Of a stretch of DNA of 64,000 nt, positions 18,512 through 27,238 are shown in pieces. Origin of the DNA: Aliiroseovarius crassostreae (GTDB taxonomy: Bacteria; Pseudomonadota; Alphaproteobacteria; Rhodobacterales; Rhodobacteraceae); contig NZ_LKBA01000004.1 in NCBI RefSeq assembly GCF_001307765.1, forward strand, positions 124,001-188,000. Direction: 5' to 3'. The notes under the pieces were generated by a model. That model saw only the letters and a program-made list of their open reading frames with translations. It had not been told where the DNA came from and made no database searches. Every line of letters starts with the position of its first letter. Position 1 is the first letter of the stretch. The position numbers were made by a program, and so were the translations under genes.

Positions 18512-19144
18512 TCAGGGGGCTCCTTTCAGAAGGGTCTCGGCTGTGGCCAGATCCTCGGGTGTGTTGACGTTGAAGAACGGATCAAAAGGCGTGGGGTCAT
18601 AAGGCGCCAGTGCCGCCCCATGTTCATCGGTCCAGAGCACCACCTTGCGCAGCCCACGTTCAAGGGCCGTGCGCAGGTCGTCGCGCAGCGTCACGGGCCA
18701 CAGCCCAAAGGTGGGCTGGCGCATGGGGCCGCGTTTGGGGGCATTGGTGGCGGCAAGCGCTATGGGCGCGTCTTCGGAGGTGGCAGCGGCGATCAGGCGG
18801 TTGGCCAGGTCGGTCGGGAAAAACGGTGTGTCGGCCGCGGCGGTCAGGATGTGGGTGGCGCCCTGATCCGCCGCCCAGTCCATACCCGCCAGAACGCCCG
18901 CCAGTGGGCCTGCAAAACCGTCAATGCTGTCGGGCAGAACTTGCAGCTCCGTATCGGCAAACCGGGACGCATCGCCATTGGCATTCAATGCCATGGCATC
19001 GACCTGCGGCGCGAGCCGGGTGATCACATGGTCCAGCAGGGTTTTGCCGCCCAGCACCAGCCGCCCTTTGTCGAGTTGCGTGTCTTCACTCCCCCCCATT
19101 CGGGTTGCAAGCCCACCGGCGAGGATCACCCCGTAAAGTTTCAT
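18512..19144 (-). CDS. mobA: Molybdenum cofactor guanylyltransferase MobA
   Basis: 210-residue nucleotidyltransferase that joins GMP from GTP to Mo-molybdopterin, giving the MGD cofactor. The GTP-binding start is GVILAGGLATRMGG, followed by DKGRLVLGGKTLLDHV. ILTAAADTPFFP carries the metal-binding Asp, and FFNVNTPEDL is the usual C-terminal motif. ATG 19144 is chosen because the longer frame adds 43 residues unlike the family. Second gene of fdhD-mobA-mobB::moeA. Confidence 0.93.
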   Translation of the reverse strand: MKLYGVILAGGLATRMGGSEDTQLDKGRLVLGGKTLLDHVITRLAPQVDAMALNANGDASRFADTELQVLPDSIDGFAGPLAGVLAGMDWAADQGATHILTAAADTPFFPTDLANRLIAAATSEDAPIALAATNAPKRGPMRQPTFGLWPVTLRDDLRTALERGLRKVVLWTDEHGAALAPYDPTPFDPFFNVNTPEDLATAETLLKGAP

Positions 19145-19165
19145 GGCAGGACCTTTCGGGATTGG

Positions 19166-19189
19166 GCCGGAACATTGCGGTGTTCCGGC
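19166..19189 (-). promoter_or_regulatory. Intercistronic hairpin between fdhD and mobA
   Basis: GCCGGAACA and TGTTCCGGC form a perfect 9-bp stem over a 6-base loop, with no T-run. It could stabilise the upstream mRNA or cause partial termination. Confidence 0.45.
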
Positions 19190-19226
19190 GGGAGCATTGT
19201 CGGGGATAGGACGGCGTTGGGAAAGC

Positions 19227-20108
19227 TCATGCGCTCCCCTTTCGCCGATGTTTTTTGTCCTCTGACGGGGCATGGGCCGGGTCCATGTCGCGGATCAGGC
19301 GATCGGCGCCAGACAGGCAGGTGAAGCGTTGCCCGCGCATCCTGCCGATCAGGGTCAAGCCGATCTCCTGCGCGATTTCCACCCCCCAGGCGGTAAATCC
19401 CGAGCGGGAGACCAGGGCGGGGATTCCCATCTGCGCGGTTTTGATCACCATCTCGGAGGTCAGTCGCCCGGTGGTGTAAAGGATCTTGTCCGCGCCCTCT
19501 ATGCCCTCGGCCCGCATCCAGCCCGCCACCTTGTCGACCGCATTGTGCCGGCCGACGTCTTCCATATAAACCAAGGGGCGGTCGCCCTGGCACAACACCG
19601 TGCCGTGGATCGCTCCTGCTTCTAGGTAAAGGGACGGGGTGCGGTTGATCTTGTTGGCGAGCGCATAAAGCCATGAGGTGCGCAGTTCAGTCCTGGGCAA
19701 TGTAAGCCCCTCAAGCCCCTCCATCATGTCGCCAAACACCGTGCCCACAGCGCAGCCAGACGTGCGGGTTTTGCGCGCCAGCTTGTCTTCGTAATCGGTT
19801 TCCGTGGCCGTGCGCACCACCACCGTGTCCAGATCCTCGTCATAATCGACGCGGGTGATCTGATCGTCGTCGCGCAGCATGCCCTGATTGCGCAGAAACC
19901 CGATGGCGAGGTAATCGGGGTAATCTCCGATTGTCATCGCGGTGACAATCTCACGGCTGTTGAGAAAGATGGTCAGCGGGCGCTCCTCAACCACATTGGT
20001 GCAAATCTCGGCGCCATGTTCATCCACCCCTTTCACAGCCCGCGTCAGGCCCTGCGCGGTTGGATCCGGGGCGATGATATAGTCCGTGGTCAGGGTTGAT
20101 TGGGCCAT
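19227..20108 (-). CDS. fdhD: Formate dehydrogenase accessory sulfurtransferase FdhD
   Basis: 293 residues. FdhD transfers sulfur from a cysteine desulfurase to the Mo-bisMGD of formate dehydrogenase. VEERPLTIFLN, YLAIGFLRNQGML and VEDVGRHNAVDKVAGW-type motifs are present (here MEDVGRHNAVDKVAG). The Cys motif reads RTSGCAVGTVFG, a single Cys where E. coli has CxxC; I recall this as common in alphaproteobacteria. First gene of the minus-strand Mo-cofactor operon. Formate dehydrogenase itself is not in the window. Confidence 0.94.
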   Translation of the reverse strand: MAQSTLTTDYIIAPDPTAQGLTRAVKGVDEHGAEICTNVVEERPLTIFLNSREIVTAMTIGDYPDYLAIGFLRNQGMLRDDDQITRVDYDEDLDTVVVRTATETDYEDKLARKTRTSGCAVGTVFGDMMEGLEGLTLPRTELRTSWLYALANKINRTPSLYLEAGAIHGTVLCQGDRPLVYMEDVGRHNAVDKVAGWMRAEGIEGADKILYTTGRLTSEMVIKTAQMGIPALVSRSGFTAWGVEIAQEIGLTLIGRMRGQRFTCLSGADRLIRDMDPAHAPSEDKKHRRKGSA

Positions 20109-20181
20109 CTGTCATCCTCAGGCTCAGATTATCGGGAACTTGCTCTTGCCCCCCAGTGGTTTGTCGGCAATTTAGGGGCTG

Positions 20182-20934
20182 ATGAGCAAAACTGTCACCC
20201 CCAAAACCGCCTTTCTGCGCGGAGCGCGCGACGCGCTGCCCTTCCTTCTGGTGGTGGGGCCGTTTGCGTTGTTGTTCGGCGTGGTTGGCACCGAGGCCGG
20301 GCTGAACCTGGTCGAGGTGATGGGCTTTTCCGTGCTGGTCATCGCCGGGGCCTCGCAATTTGCAGCACTTCAGGTGATGAGCGAAAACGCCCCGACGCTG
20401 ATTGTGATCCTGACGGCGCTGGCGGTCAACCTGCGCATGGCGATGTATTCGGCATCTCTTACCCCGTATCTGGGCAAAGCGCCGGTATGGCAACGGGCGA
20501 TGGCGGCCTATTTCATGGTCGATCAGGCCTATACCCTGTCGCAGATCAAGTTCGAGATGGAACCGGATCTTTCTGTGCCGTCCCGGTTTGCCTATTATCT
20601 GGGAACGGTCGTTCCACTGGCGCCATTTTGGTATCTGCTCACCTATGTGGGGGCGGTGGCAGGCACGCAGATCCCGCCTGAATTTGCGCTGGATTTTGCC
20701 CTGCCGATCACCTTTATCGCGATGATTGCCCCGGCGCTGCGCACCCCGGCTCATGTTGCGGCCGCCGTCACATCGATCATCGTGGCCCTTCTGATGGCGT
20801 GGATGCCCTATGGAACGGGCCTTCTGGTGGCCGCTTCCCTAGCGATGATCGTCGGCGCGCAGGTTGAGCTTTTCCTGGAGCGGCGCGTGGCGCGGAAGGG
20901 GACAGGGCAGGGCAAAGGGGGGGGCGCGTCATGA
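20182..20934 (+). CDS. azlC: AzlC family membrane protein
   Basis: 250 residues, about 6-7 hydrophobic helices; large subunit of the AzlCD (branched-chain amino acid) exporter family. FGVVGTEAGLNLVEVMGFSVLVIAGASQFAALQ and NLRMAMYSASLTPYL are family-typical. Divergent from fdhD. The 3' end overlaps the next gene by 4 bp (ATGA), so both subunits are coupled. Confidence 0.92.
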   Translation: MSKTVTPKTAFLRGARDALPFLLVVGPFALLFGVVGTEAGLNLVEVMGFSVLVIAGASQFAALQVMSENAPTLIVILTALAVNLRMAMYSASLTPYLGKAPVWQRAMAAYFMVDQAYTLSQIKFEMEPDLSVPSRFAYYLGTVVPLAPFWYLLTYVGAVAGTQIPPEFALDFALPITFIAMIAPALRTPAHVAAAVTSIIVALLMAWMPYGTGLLVAASLAMIVGAQVELFLERRVARKGTGQGKGGGAS

Positions 20935-21260
20935 GCTATTCTCATCTGTCGATCTGGGCGGTTATTTGCGGTCTGGCGGTGGGCAGTTTCCTGATCCGTT
21001 TCAGTTTCCTTGGTCTGATCGGGGACCGGCCGATGCCGGACTGGGTGCTGCGCCACCTGCGCTATACGCCGGTTGCAGTGTTGCCGGGGCTGGTTGCCCC
21101 GCTTGTGCTCTGGCCTGACGCGACCGGTGGTATGGTTGACCCGGCCCGACTGGCCGCAGCCCTGGTGACGCTGAGTGTGGGCTATTTTGGCAAAAATGTT
21201 CTGTTTGCAATCCTGAGCGGGGCACTGACGCTCTATGGGATGATCTACCTGCTGGGCTGA
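20931..21260 (+). CDS. azlD: AzlD domain protein
   Basis: 109 residues with four hydrophobic segments; small subunit partner of AzlC. RFSFLGLIGDRPMPDWVLRHLRYTPVAVLPGLVAPLVLWP is the AzlD signature. Translationally coupled to azlC. Substrate inferred only from the family. Confidence 0.9.
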   Translation: MSYSHLSIWAVICGLAVGSFLIRFSFLGLIGDRPMPDWVLRHLRYTPVAVLPGLVAPLVLWPDATGGMVDPARLAAALVTLSVGYFGKNVLFAILSGALTLYGMIYLLG

Positions 21261-21269
21261 TAGATCCGG

Positions 21270-21659
21270 TCAGCCCACGGGTGAGCACCGCTCGCATTTC
21301 TGCAGGCCGGCCAGCATATGTTCAATCCATTTGCGAAAGATCTGGTTGCAGATCAAAGGGTTGCACCAACGGGCCACCGCGCAGGGCGCTGGCGAAAAGG
21401 CCGGGGTGAGAAGGACGACCCCTTTGCCGGAAATCACGGTCTGTCCTTCAACCACTTGGGATCTGAATTTTCCAATGGGGATGCTGGGTTTTGTCTGCCC
21501 TGCAAGGCCCGCTGTGGACAGCCAGGCGTCCCACCACGGATCGGTTGGGGGCAGAATGGGCAGCTTCAAGATGTCAGATGGCGTCTCAGGCGGTGGCAAT
21601 TGTCCAGCAGGCTGGGGCTGAGCAGGGAAATGGCCTGTCAGGGCCAAGCCGCGTATCAT
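21270..21659 (-). pseudogene. Remnant of a LysR-family regulator
   Basis: The reading frame matches the C-terminal effector domain of GcvA-like LysR regulators: LPPTDPWWDAWLSTAGL, then RSQVVEGQTVISGKGVVLLTPAF. After that the frame is wrong. One missing T in the run at 21395-21398 hides LRGGPLVQPFDLQPD, which is readable in the next frame. The tail FRKWIEHMLAGLQ returns in the first frame, so about 15-20 residues between are deleted. The DNA-binding half is absent; the neighbouring lipoprotein gene abuts the remnant. Not functional. Confidence 0.78.
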
Positions 21660-22282
21660 GTGTCCGGCAAAGCCCCCAAAGGCAGGCCATTTACCAGAAT
21701 TTCGTAGTTTAGATGCGGGTCATCATCATAGATGATTTCCTGCTGCACACCGGGCTTGGTGGCGAAGTAATCGCTGAACTTCTTGGGGTTCCATGGGGTC
21801 GGGGCATCCTCAAAACCGGGAAGACGCTTCACGATGGCGCTGACGCTGCGGGTGCAATGGGCTTTGGGCACGGCCCCGTTCTGTTCGACCAGGCGAATGG
21901 CCAGCTCTGCCACCTCCGGGCTGACCACGATATCCTGGCGGATCACGTGGTAGGTGATCCGCGCGTGGTAGTCGATATAGAAGTCCACCACGCCGGGGGT
22001 GATGCCATAATGCACGTCATGGCGTTCGGGGATGCGTTCATGCCCCCAGGTGCCTGCGGGATCAAACAGCACGCGTTCATGCCCGTTGATCATCAGCGCT
22101 GAGTGAGCACCAAAACCGGTTCGGTTGGAAATCACCGTAAACAGGGTCAGGGTCGGGGGGCCATCCGCCCGGTAAGCCGCCTGACGGACCGCCGTGTCGC
22201 TGGCCCAGACATCATCGGCCCCACCACATGCGGTCAGCCCGCTAACTAATGCCAGCGCCAGAAAAATACTCCGCATCTTCAC
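21656..22282 (-). CDS. Putative lipoprotein, possible permuted papain-like fold
   Basis: 208 residues with a lipoprotein signal (LALALVSGLTAC, Cys 19). The mature part has a His motif (GFGAHSALMINGHERVLFDPAG) followed about 80 residues later by a Cys motif (AHCTRSVSAIVKRLPGF). His-before-Cys order is that of permuted NlpC/P60-LRAT-like (YaeF/YiiX) hydrolases. This assignment is my inference from motif order only. The protein would sit in the envelope. No operon partner is clear; the aa3 subunit IV gene lies just upstream on the same strand. Confidence 0.72.
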   Translation of the reverse strand: MKMRSIFLALALVSGLTACGGADDVWASDTAVRQAAYRADGPPTLTLFTVISNRTGFGAHSALMINGHERVLFDPAGTWGHERIPERHDVHYGITPGVVDFYIDYHARITYHVIRQDIVVSPEVAELAIRLVEQNGAVPKAHCTRSVSAIVKRLPGFEDAPTPWNPKKFSDYFATKPGVQQEIIYDDDPHLNYEILVNGLPLGALPDT

Positions 22283-22309
22283 CCCTGATTTTGAACCGCT
22301 GAATGCGGT

Positions 22310-22444
22310 TTATGCACCTACCAGGGCAAGGAACACCAAAATCAGCAGGATTGCAATCGTCGACCGGACGCAGGTTTTGACGAAGCCTTCATAGGTTTTT
22401 TCCTGCGCGCTTGTGTCCATCGTGCCCATTTCATGCTCAGCCAT
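22310..22444 (-). CDS. aa3-type cytochrome c oxidase subunit IV (44 aa)
   Basis: Short frame read from the minus strand: ATG at 22444, 44 residues, TAA at 22310-22312. It starts MAEHEMGTMDTSAQEKTYEG and ends with one membrane helix of about 20 residues (IAILLILVFLALVGA region). This matches the bacterial aa3 oxidase subunit IV family (MAEH..GxMD.s.QEKTf.GFik). It is a single-span accessory subunit of the inner-membrane oxidase. The other oxidase genes are not nearby, which is normal for this subunit. Confidence 0.86.
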   Translation of the reverse strand: MAEHEMGTMDTSAQEKTYEGFVKTCVRSTIAILLILVFLALVGA

Positions 22445-22658
22445 GTTGTTTCCCTGTTATTTGAATCACACGTTAAGTTTTCGGATAGCGGATTTTCGGG
22501 AAGCTGTCACTATTTACTCCTGCATTTACTCCTGCGTGCAGGCGAAATTGCCGGACGGGCCGCGTCTGAGGCGGGGGAGCAATGTCGCAAACAGAACAGT
22601 TTATCACGCCCCGCGCTGCAAAGTTTGACCTTGAAAAGAACAGGAATGGGATAAGCGC

Positions 22659-23627
22659 ATGAAAGTTGGGTTCATTGGATTGGGCAATGTCGGGGGGAAG
22701 CTGTCCGGCGCTCTGCTTAGAAACGGGATTGATCTGACGGTTCATGATCTGAACGCGGATCTGGTGGCGGGCAAAGTGGCGCAGGGTGCCAGATCCGCCG
22801 AGACCCCGGCCCGGATGATGCGTGATTGCGATGCGGTGATCACCTGCCTGCCCTCTCCTGCGGCATCAGATGCGGTGATGCGTGAAATGTTGCCAGAGGT
22901 CGGACCGGGCAAGATCTGGATGGAGATGTCGACCACGGATGAGGCCGAAGTGAAGCGGCTTGGGGCCAAGGTTATCGCTGCGGGAGGGGCCGCGGTGGAT
23001 TGTCCGGTTTCGGGGGGATGCCATCGTGCGGACACGGGCAATATCTCGATCTTTGCGGGATGTGATCGTGCGACTTTTGACAGGATCTTTCCGCTGCTCA
23101 CCACCATGGGGCGGCGGGTTCTGCATACGGGTGATCTTGGCTCTGCCTCGGTTCTCAAAGTGCTGACCAATTATCTTGCGACGGTGCATCTGGTGGCCAA
23201 TGCCGAGGCGCTGGTCACGGCTAAGGCGGCGGGGATGGACCTCAATACCGCGTATGAGGCCATCAAGATCAGCTCGGGCAACTCGTTTTCACATGTCACG
23301 GAAAGCCAGGTGATCCTGAACGGATCGCGGGACATTTCTTTCACGATGGACCTTGTCAAAAAAGACATTGGTCTGTTTCAGGACATTGCCGACCGTCAGG
23401 GCGTGCCGCTTGAGATCAGCCCGCTTCTGGTGAAGATCTTTGATGATGGGATTGCGCGCTATGGCGAACGTGAATTGTCGCCCAATATCATCAAGCGGTT
23501 GGAAGAGGCGACCGGGCTGGACATCCGCGCACCGGGGTTTCCGGCGGAAATGGTGGATGATGAACCCGAGGAACCCGGGTATGAGGTTGTTCCCGCCGGA
23601 CGGGACGCGCCGGCCCAGACGGATTGA
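22659..23627 (+). CDS. NAD(P)-dependent beta-hydroxyacid dehydrogenase
   Basis: 322 residues of the 3-hydroxyisobutyrate dehydrogenase family. N-terminal Rossmann motif VGFIGLGNVGGKLSGALLRNG; substrate motif DCPVSGGCHRADTGNISIFAG; catalytic Lys in VLKVLTNYLATVHLVANAEAL; cofactor-side MDLVKKDIGL. The C-terminal 45 residues are an acidic, Pro-rich extension (VDDEPEEPGYEVVP). Substrate not predictable. A 214-bp stretch upstream has no other gene. Confidence 0.88.
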   Translation: MKVGFIGLGNVGGKLSGALLRNGIDLTVHDLNADLVAGKVAQGARSAETPARMMRDCDAVITCLPSPAASDAVMREMLPEVGPGKIWMEMSTTDEAEVKRLGAKVIAAGGAAVDCPVSGGCHRADTGNISIFAGCDRATFDRIFPLLTTMGRRVLHTGDLGSASVLKVLTNYLATVHLVANAEALVTAKAAGMDLNTAYEAIKISSGNSFSHVTESQVILNGSRDISFTMDLVKKDIGLFQDIADRQGVPLEISPLLVKIFDDGIARYGERELSPNIIKRLEEATGLDIRAPGFPAEMVDDEPEEPGYEVVPAGRDAPAQTD

Positions 23628-23675
23628 CAAACCAAGCCGGGATTGCAAGGGCTGGTCCGAATAATCCCGGAGCTG

Positions 23676-24956
23676 ATGATGCCCTCCTCTGCTGTCCCTC
23701 ATGTGCCCTTTTCGACCCTGTTTCGCGTTTTTCTGCGGATTGGGCTTTTGTCCTTTGGCGGTCCCGCAGCGCAGATTGCGCTGATGCACAAGGTGCTGGT
23801 GGAGGAAGAAGGCTGGCTGAGTGAGCGCCAATACCTCAATGCCCTCAGTTTCTGCATGTTGCTGCCCGGACCGGAGGCGATGCAGCTGGCCACCTATTCC
23901 GGCTGGCGCCTGCGTGGCGTGCCCGGGGGGCTGATGGCTGGGCTGTTATTTGTCCTTCCCGGTGCTGCGGTGATCTTTGCCCTCGCCGCCCTGTATGTGA
24001 GCTATGGTGATCTGCCGCTGGTGGCGCTGCTGTTTCTCGGTGTGAAATCGGCTGTGCTGATCATTGTGCTTGAGGCGCTGTTGAAAGTTGCCCGGCGCGC
24101 CCTTCAGGGGCAGGCGCATTGGGTGATTGCTGGACTGGCCTTTGCCGGGATCTTCTTTCTTGCGCTGCCTTTCCCGCTGATCGTGGTTGGGGCGGGTGTA
24201 TATGGCGCGCTGACCGCCAGGGACCATGCGGTGGACGTCCCCTTGTCGCCACGCCAGGGTCGGCGGGGCACTCTGGCGACCATTGCGGTCTGGCTGATCC
24301 TCTGGCTGTTGCCCTTCTTTGCGCTCGACATGATTGCGGGATCGGATTTCCTGCCCCAGATCGGGGCGTTTTTTTCCAAGCTGGCCGTGGTCAGCTTTGG
24401 TGGCGCCTATGCCGTGCTTGCCTATATGGCGCAGGATGTGGTCACCGGGTTTGGCTGGCTGACAGCGGATGAGATGCTTGACAGTCTGGGGCTTGCGGAA
24501 ACCACCCCCGGCCCGCTTATTCTGGTCACGCAGTTTGTAGGGTTTGTCGCCGGGTTTCGCGAGGCGGGGTTTGCCATGGCGTTTGCAGCCGCTGCGCTCA
24601 CGCTTTGGGTGACGTTTGTGCCCTGTTTTTTATGGATCTTTGCGGGGGCTCCTTATATCGACCGGCTGGCGGCCCAGCCGCGCCTCAAGGGGGCCCTTTC
24701 CGCAATCACCGCTGCTGTGGTCGGGGTGATCCTGAACCTCTCGGTATGGTTTGGTCTCAACGTGCTGTTCCATGAGGTCACGCACAGCACCCTTGGCCCG
24801 ATCACCCTCTGGATCCCGGATTTTGCCAGTCTCGACGGGCGTGCCCTGGGGTTGACGGCTTTATGTGCCGCCCTGATCCTGCGGCTGAAACTGGGCTTGG
24901 GCTGGGTCTTGATTATTGCCGCAACCGCCGCGGTTCTACTTGGCCAGTTGGGCTGA
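23676..24956 (+). CDS. chrA: Chromate efflux transporter ChrA
   Basis: About 426 residues, long-chain CHR family with two homologous halves. Half 1 has RIGLLSFGGPAAQIALMHKVLVEEEGWLSE and LPGPEAMQLATYSGWRLRG; half 2 has KLAVVSFGGAYAVLAYMAQDVV and GLAETTPGPLILVTQFVGF. It exports chromate driven by the membrane potential. Starts at ATG 23676 or 23679 behind GGAG; the TTG at 23643 is less likely. No chrB regulator is next to it. Confidence 0.94.
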   Translation: MMPSSAVPHVPFSTLFRVFLRIGLLSFGGPAAQIALMHKVLVEEEGWLSERQYLNALSFCMLLPGPEAMQLATYSGWRLRGVPGGLMAGLLFVLPGAAVIFALAALYVSYGDLPLVALLFLGVKSAVLIIVLEALLKVARRALQGQAHWVIAGLAFAGIFFLALPFPLIVVGAGVYGALTARDHAVDVPLSPRQGRRGTLATIAVWLILWLLPFFALDMIAGSDFLPQIGAFFSKLAVVSFGGAYAVLAYMAQDVVTGFGWLTADEMLDSLGLAETTPGPLILVTQFVGFVAGFREAGFAMAFAAAALTLWVTFVPCFLWIFAGAPYIDRLAAQPRLKGALSAITAAVVGVILNLSVWFGLNVLFHEVTHSTLGPITLWIPDFASLDGRALGLTALCAALILRLKLGLGWVLIIAATAAVLLGQLG

Positions 24957-24959
24957 GGT

Positions 24960-25442
24960 TTACTCTTCTTTGGACCCGTCTTCCGGATCCTCATCCTGAC
25001 TGTCTTCGAGTTCTGCCGCCAGTCGAAACCCAATCCGTTTTGGGGCTTCAGCCTCAATCGCGACAGGCAGGGCGCGCAGCATGACGGAAAGCTGGCTGAC
25101 ATGCTGGATCAGCTGCGTGCGCGCACCGGTCTGGTCGGTGCCGTAAAAGGTGATCACGTCGGGGTCAAAGAACCCGATGCCTTCGATGCGCAAGACCCCC
25201 GCGTCGCCACCGGTGAACCCCATCGCCACCTCATGTTCATTGTCCAGCTGTTCTTCGAAATTCTTGATATAGAGGATCAGGCGCTCATAAGCCCATTGAG
25301 CGGCGGATTTCTGCTCGACCGGAGTGGCGGCCATTTTTTTTGGCAGGGGTTGGTCCTCAACCACCACGGGCGCATCTTCGGAACATTTTGCGGCGTGTTT
25401 TCTGGGTTGAAAACGGGGCTTGGTGTTCGGGGCTTTGGTCAT
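24960..25442 (-). CDS. DUF6173 family protein
   Basis: 160 residues. A charged, disordered N-terminus (about 1-45) precedes a conserved core: SAAQWAYERLILYIKNFEEQLDNEHEVAMGF, then GVLRIEGIGFFDPDVITFYG and QLIQHVSQLSVMLRALP. An acidic C-terminus ends it. Recognised as the DUF6173 type by this core; function unknown. ATG 25442 is used because the longer frame adds non-conserved residues. Convergent with chrA, 3 bp apart. Confidence 0.8.
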   Translation of the reverse strand: MTKAPNTKPRFQPRKHAAKCSEDAPVVVEDQPLPKKMAATPVEQKSAAQWAYERLILYIKNFEEQLDNEHEVAMGFTGGDAGVLRIEGIGFFDPDVITFYGTDQTGARTQLIQHVSQLSVMLRALPVAIEAEAPKRIGFRLAAELEDSQDEDPEDGSKEE

Positions 25443-25483
25443 GATCCTCACTCGCGTCAAACTGAACCTTTCCGTTTTGCCAC

Positions 25484-25511
25484 AGATGCGGGGGATCGTC
25501 ACCTCGCATCT
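25484..25511. promoter_or_regulatory. Inverted repeat in a divergent promoter region
   Basis: AGATGCG and CGCATCT separated by 14 bases, between the DUF6173 gene and the acetyltransferase gene. Possible operator; no family match. Confidence 0.3.
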
Positions 25512-25574
25512 ACGTGAAAGGTTTGAAAAGTGCGTGTGAATGAATTAGTTTGTCTGTGTTTAAAGGAACGCGTC

Positions 25575-26111
25575 ATGTATCTTACCCAACTGCCAACCCA
25601 ACGTCTGGTGATCCGTCATTGGGACGATGAGCTTGCTGATCCCGCTGGCCGGGCACGTATAGAGCGCGCGCTGGAGGGGTTGCTGTCGCCGGAAGGGCTG
25701 GCTGCCATGCCGGCCGAGATGCAGCTGGATCAGTCACGCACTGCCTTGCGGGCCTGGATTGAGAGCCGCGCGCAGGAACGTGATGTCTATCTGATCACCA
25801 TCAGCACACCCGAACAGGGGTCCGGTCGTCTGGTCGGCCTGATGTTTCTCGTGGATCTGGCAGATGAAGGGGCCGTGGCGCAGATGCAGCTGGGGTACCT
25901 GTTGTCCGAACAGGACTGGGGGCAGGGATATGCCTTCGAAATGATGCGTGGCATGTTGGAAATCCTGCGAGAGGTGGAACCCGTGGCGGTTCTGGCAGGT
26001 GTGGGGCGCGACAATCCGGCTTCGGCCAAGCTGCTGGAGCAGGCAGGGTTCACCCGTGACGCCGGCCTGTCCGGTGACGGCGCCTGCATGTTCGTGCGCA
26101 GCTTTGCCTGA
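25575..26111 (+). CDS. GNAT family N-acetyltransferase
   Basis: 178 residues of the RimJ/RimL-like type that opens with a substrate strand (TQRLVIRHWDDEL). The acetyl-CoA region is LGYLLSEQDWGQGYAFEMMRGMLE, and ASAKLLEQAGFTRD is the usual late motif. Acceptor unknown. ATG 25575 has AAAGGA upstream; the longer frame from 25530 lacks a ribosome site. Confidence 0.87.
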   Translation: MYLTQLPTQRLVIRHWDDELADPAGRARIERALEGLLSPEGLAAMPAEMQLDQSRTALRAWIESRAQERDVYLITISTPEQGSGRLVGLMFLVDLADEGAVAQMQLGYLLSEQDWGQGYAFEMMRGMLEILREVEPVAVLAGVGRDNPASAKLLEQAGFTRDAGLSGDGACMFVRSFA

Positions 26112-26191
26112 CCCGTGTCGGTAACTAACCCCCGTAACTCACCGCCACCAGACCTCTAAATCAACCCGTGGTCTTGACCAGGTGCTGCGCG

Positions 26192-27238
26192 TCAGTCGCG
26201 CCGTTGCCAAAGCCACGCCCCATCGTCGCGCTTGATCCGGGTCACCCGGCCCTGGTGCAGCAGGTGGTTCAGATGCCCAACCGCTTCAACCAGCGCCAGC
26301 CCGTATTCCCCCGCCCCGATCTTGCGTTTGAATAGCGGCGGGAAACACGCGCCCGCGACCTGGGGCGTTTCCAGGAAGGCCTCAAGCCGGTCCAGAGCAT
26401 GATGGTGGTTCTGGATCAACTGCCGCATCCGTGTTGGTAACCCGGTAAATGGCAGCTTGTGTCCGGGCAGAACCAATTGCGTGTCGGTGGCATAACCTGA
26501 CAGGCGTTCGCAGGCCTCCAGCCAGTCGCCCACCGGGTCGGCCTCGGGTTCGGTCGCATAAACGCCAAGATTTGGGCTGATCGTTGCAAGCAGCTGATCG
26601 CCACCGATCACCAGCGCCCCGTCGGTCGACCAGAGGGTAGCGTGTTCCGGGGCATGGCCATTGCCAATATGCACCCGCCAGTCGCGTCCACCAAAGCGCA
26701 GCGTCGACCCTTCCTTGATGCGTTTGAACCCTAGCGGCATATCCGCAACGATATCGGCATAGTTGAAGGGCCGTTCGCTGCGACGTTTTTCCAGCACTTC
26801 CGGGTCCATCCCCGCCGCCTGCCAATAGGCAATCGTCTCATCGACCGGCACCATCTGCTCGTCCAGAAGCAACATGCGGGAAAATAGCCAGGCCGTGCGG
26901 GTGGTGACAAGCTCCGCCCCCATATCGCGCTGAAACCACCCGGCCAGCCCGACATGGTCGGGATGGTGATGGGTGACAATCACGCGTTTGACGGGTTTGC
27001 CCCCCAGCGGACCTGCGAGAAGTTTTTCCCAGATCCTCCGGGTTTTTCTGGTGTCAAACCCCGTGTCGATAAGGGTCCAGCCGCCGCCCTCTTCTTCAGG
27101 ATCCTCAAATGCAAAAACATTCACATGATCCAGCGCCATCGGCAGGGGCAGTCGCATCCATAACGTGTTTTCTGCCACCTGCAGGGCTTCGCCCTCCCCC
27201 GGAGCATCGGGAAAGGGGAAGGTCAGGGGCGCGCTCAT
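26192..27238 (-). CDS. Metallo-beta-lactamase-fold hydrolase
   Basis: 348 residues. The zinc motif THHHPDHVGLAG is near residue 90, with further ligands in GNGHAPEHATLW and in DGALVIGGDQLLATI. A C-terminal winged-helix-like part (ALVEAVGHLNHLLHQGRV) is usual in LACTB2/hydroxyacylglutathione hydrolase-like members. It overlaps the acyl-CoA dehydrogenase stop by 4 bp. A thioesterase-type role on the product of that pathway is plausible but inferred. Confidence 0.88.
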   Translation of the reverse strand: MSAPLTFPFPDAPGEGEALQVAENTLWMRLPLPMALDHVNVFAFEDPEEEGGGWTLIDTGFDTRKTRRIWEKLLAGPLGGKPVKRVIVTHHHPDHVGLAGWFQRDMGAELVTTRTAWLFSRMLLLDEQMVPVDETIAYWQAAGMDPEVLEKRRSERPFNYADIVADMPLGFKRIKEGSTLRFGGRDWRVHIGNGHAPEHATLWSTDGALVIGGDQLLATISPNLGVYATEPEADPVGDWLEACERLSGYATDTQLVLPGHKLPFTGLPTRMRQLIQNHHHALDRLEAFLETPQVAGACFPPLFKRKIGAGEYGLALVEAVGHLNHLLHQGRVTRIKRDDGAWLWQRRD

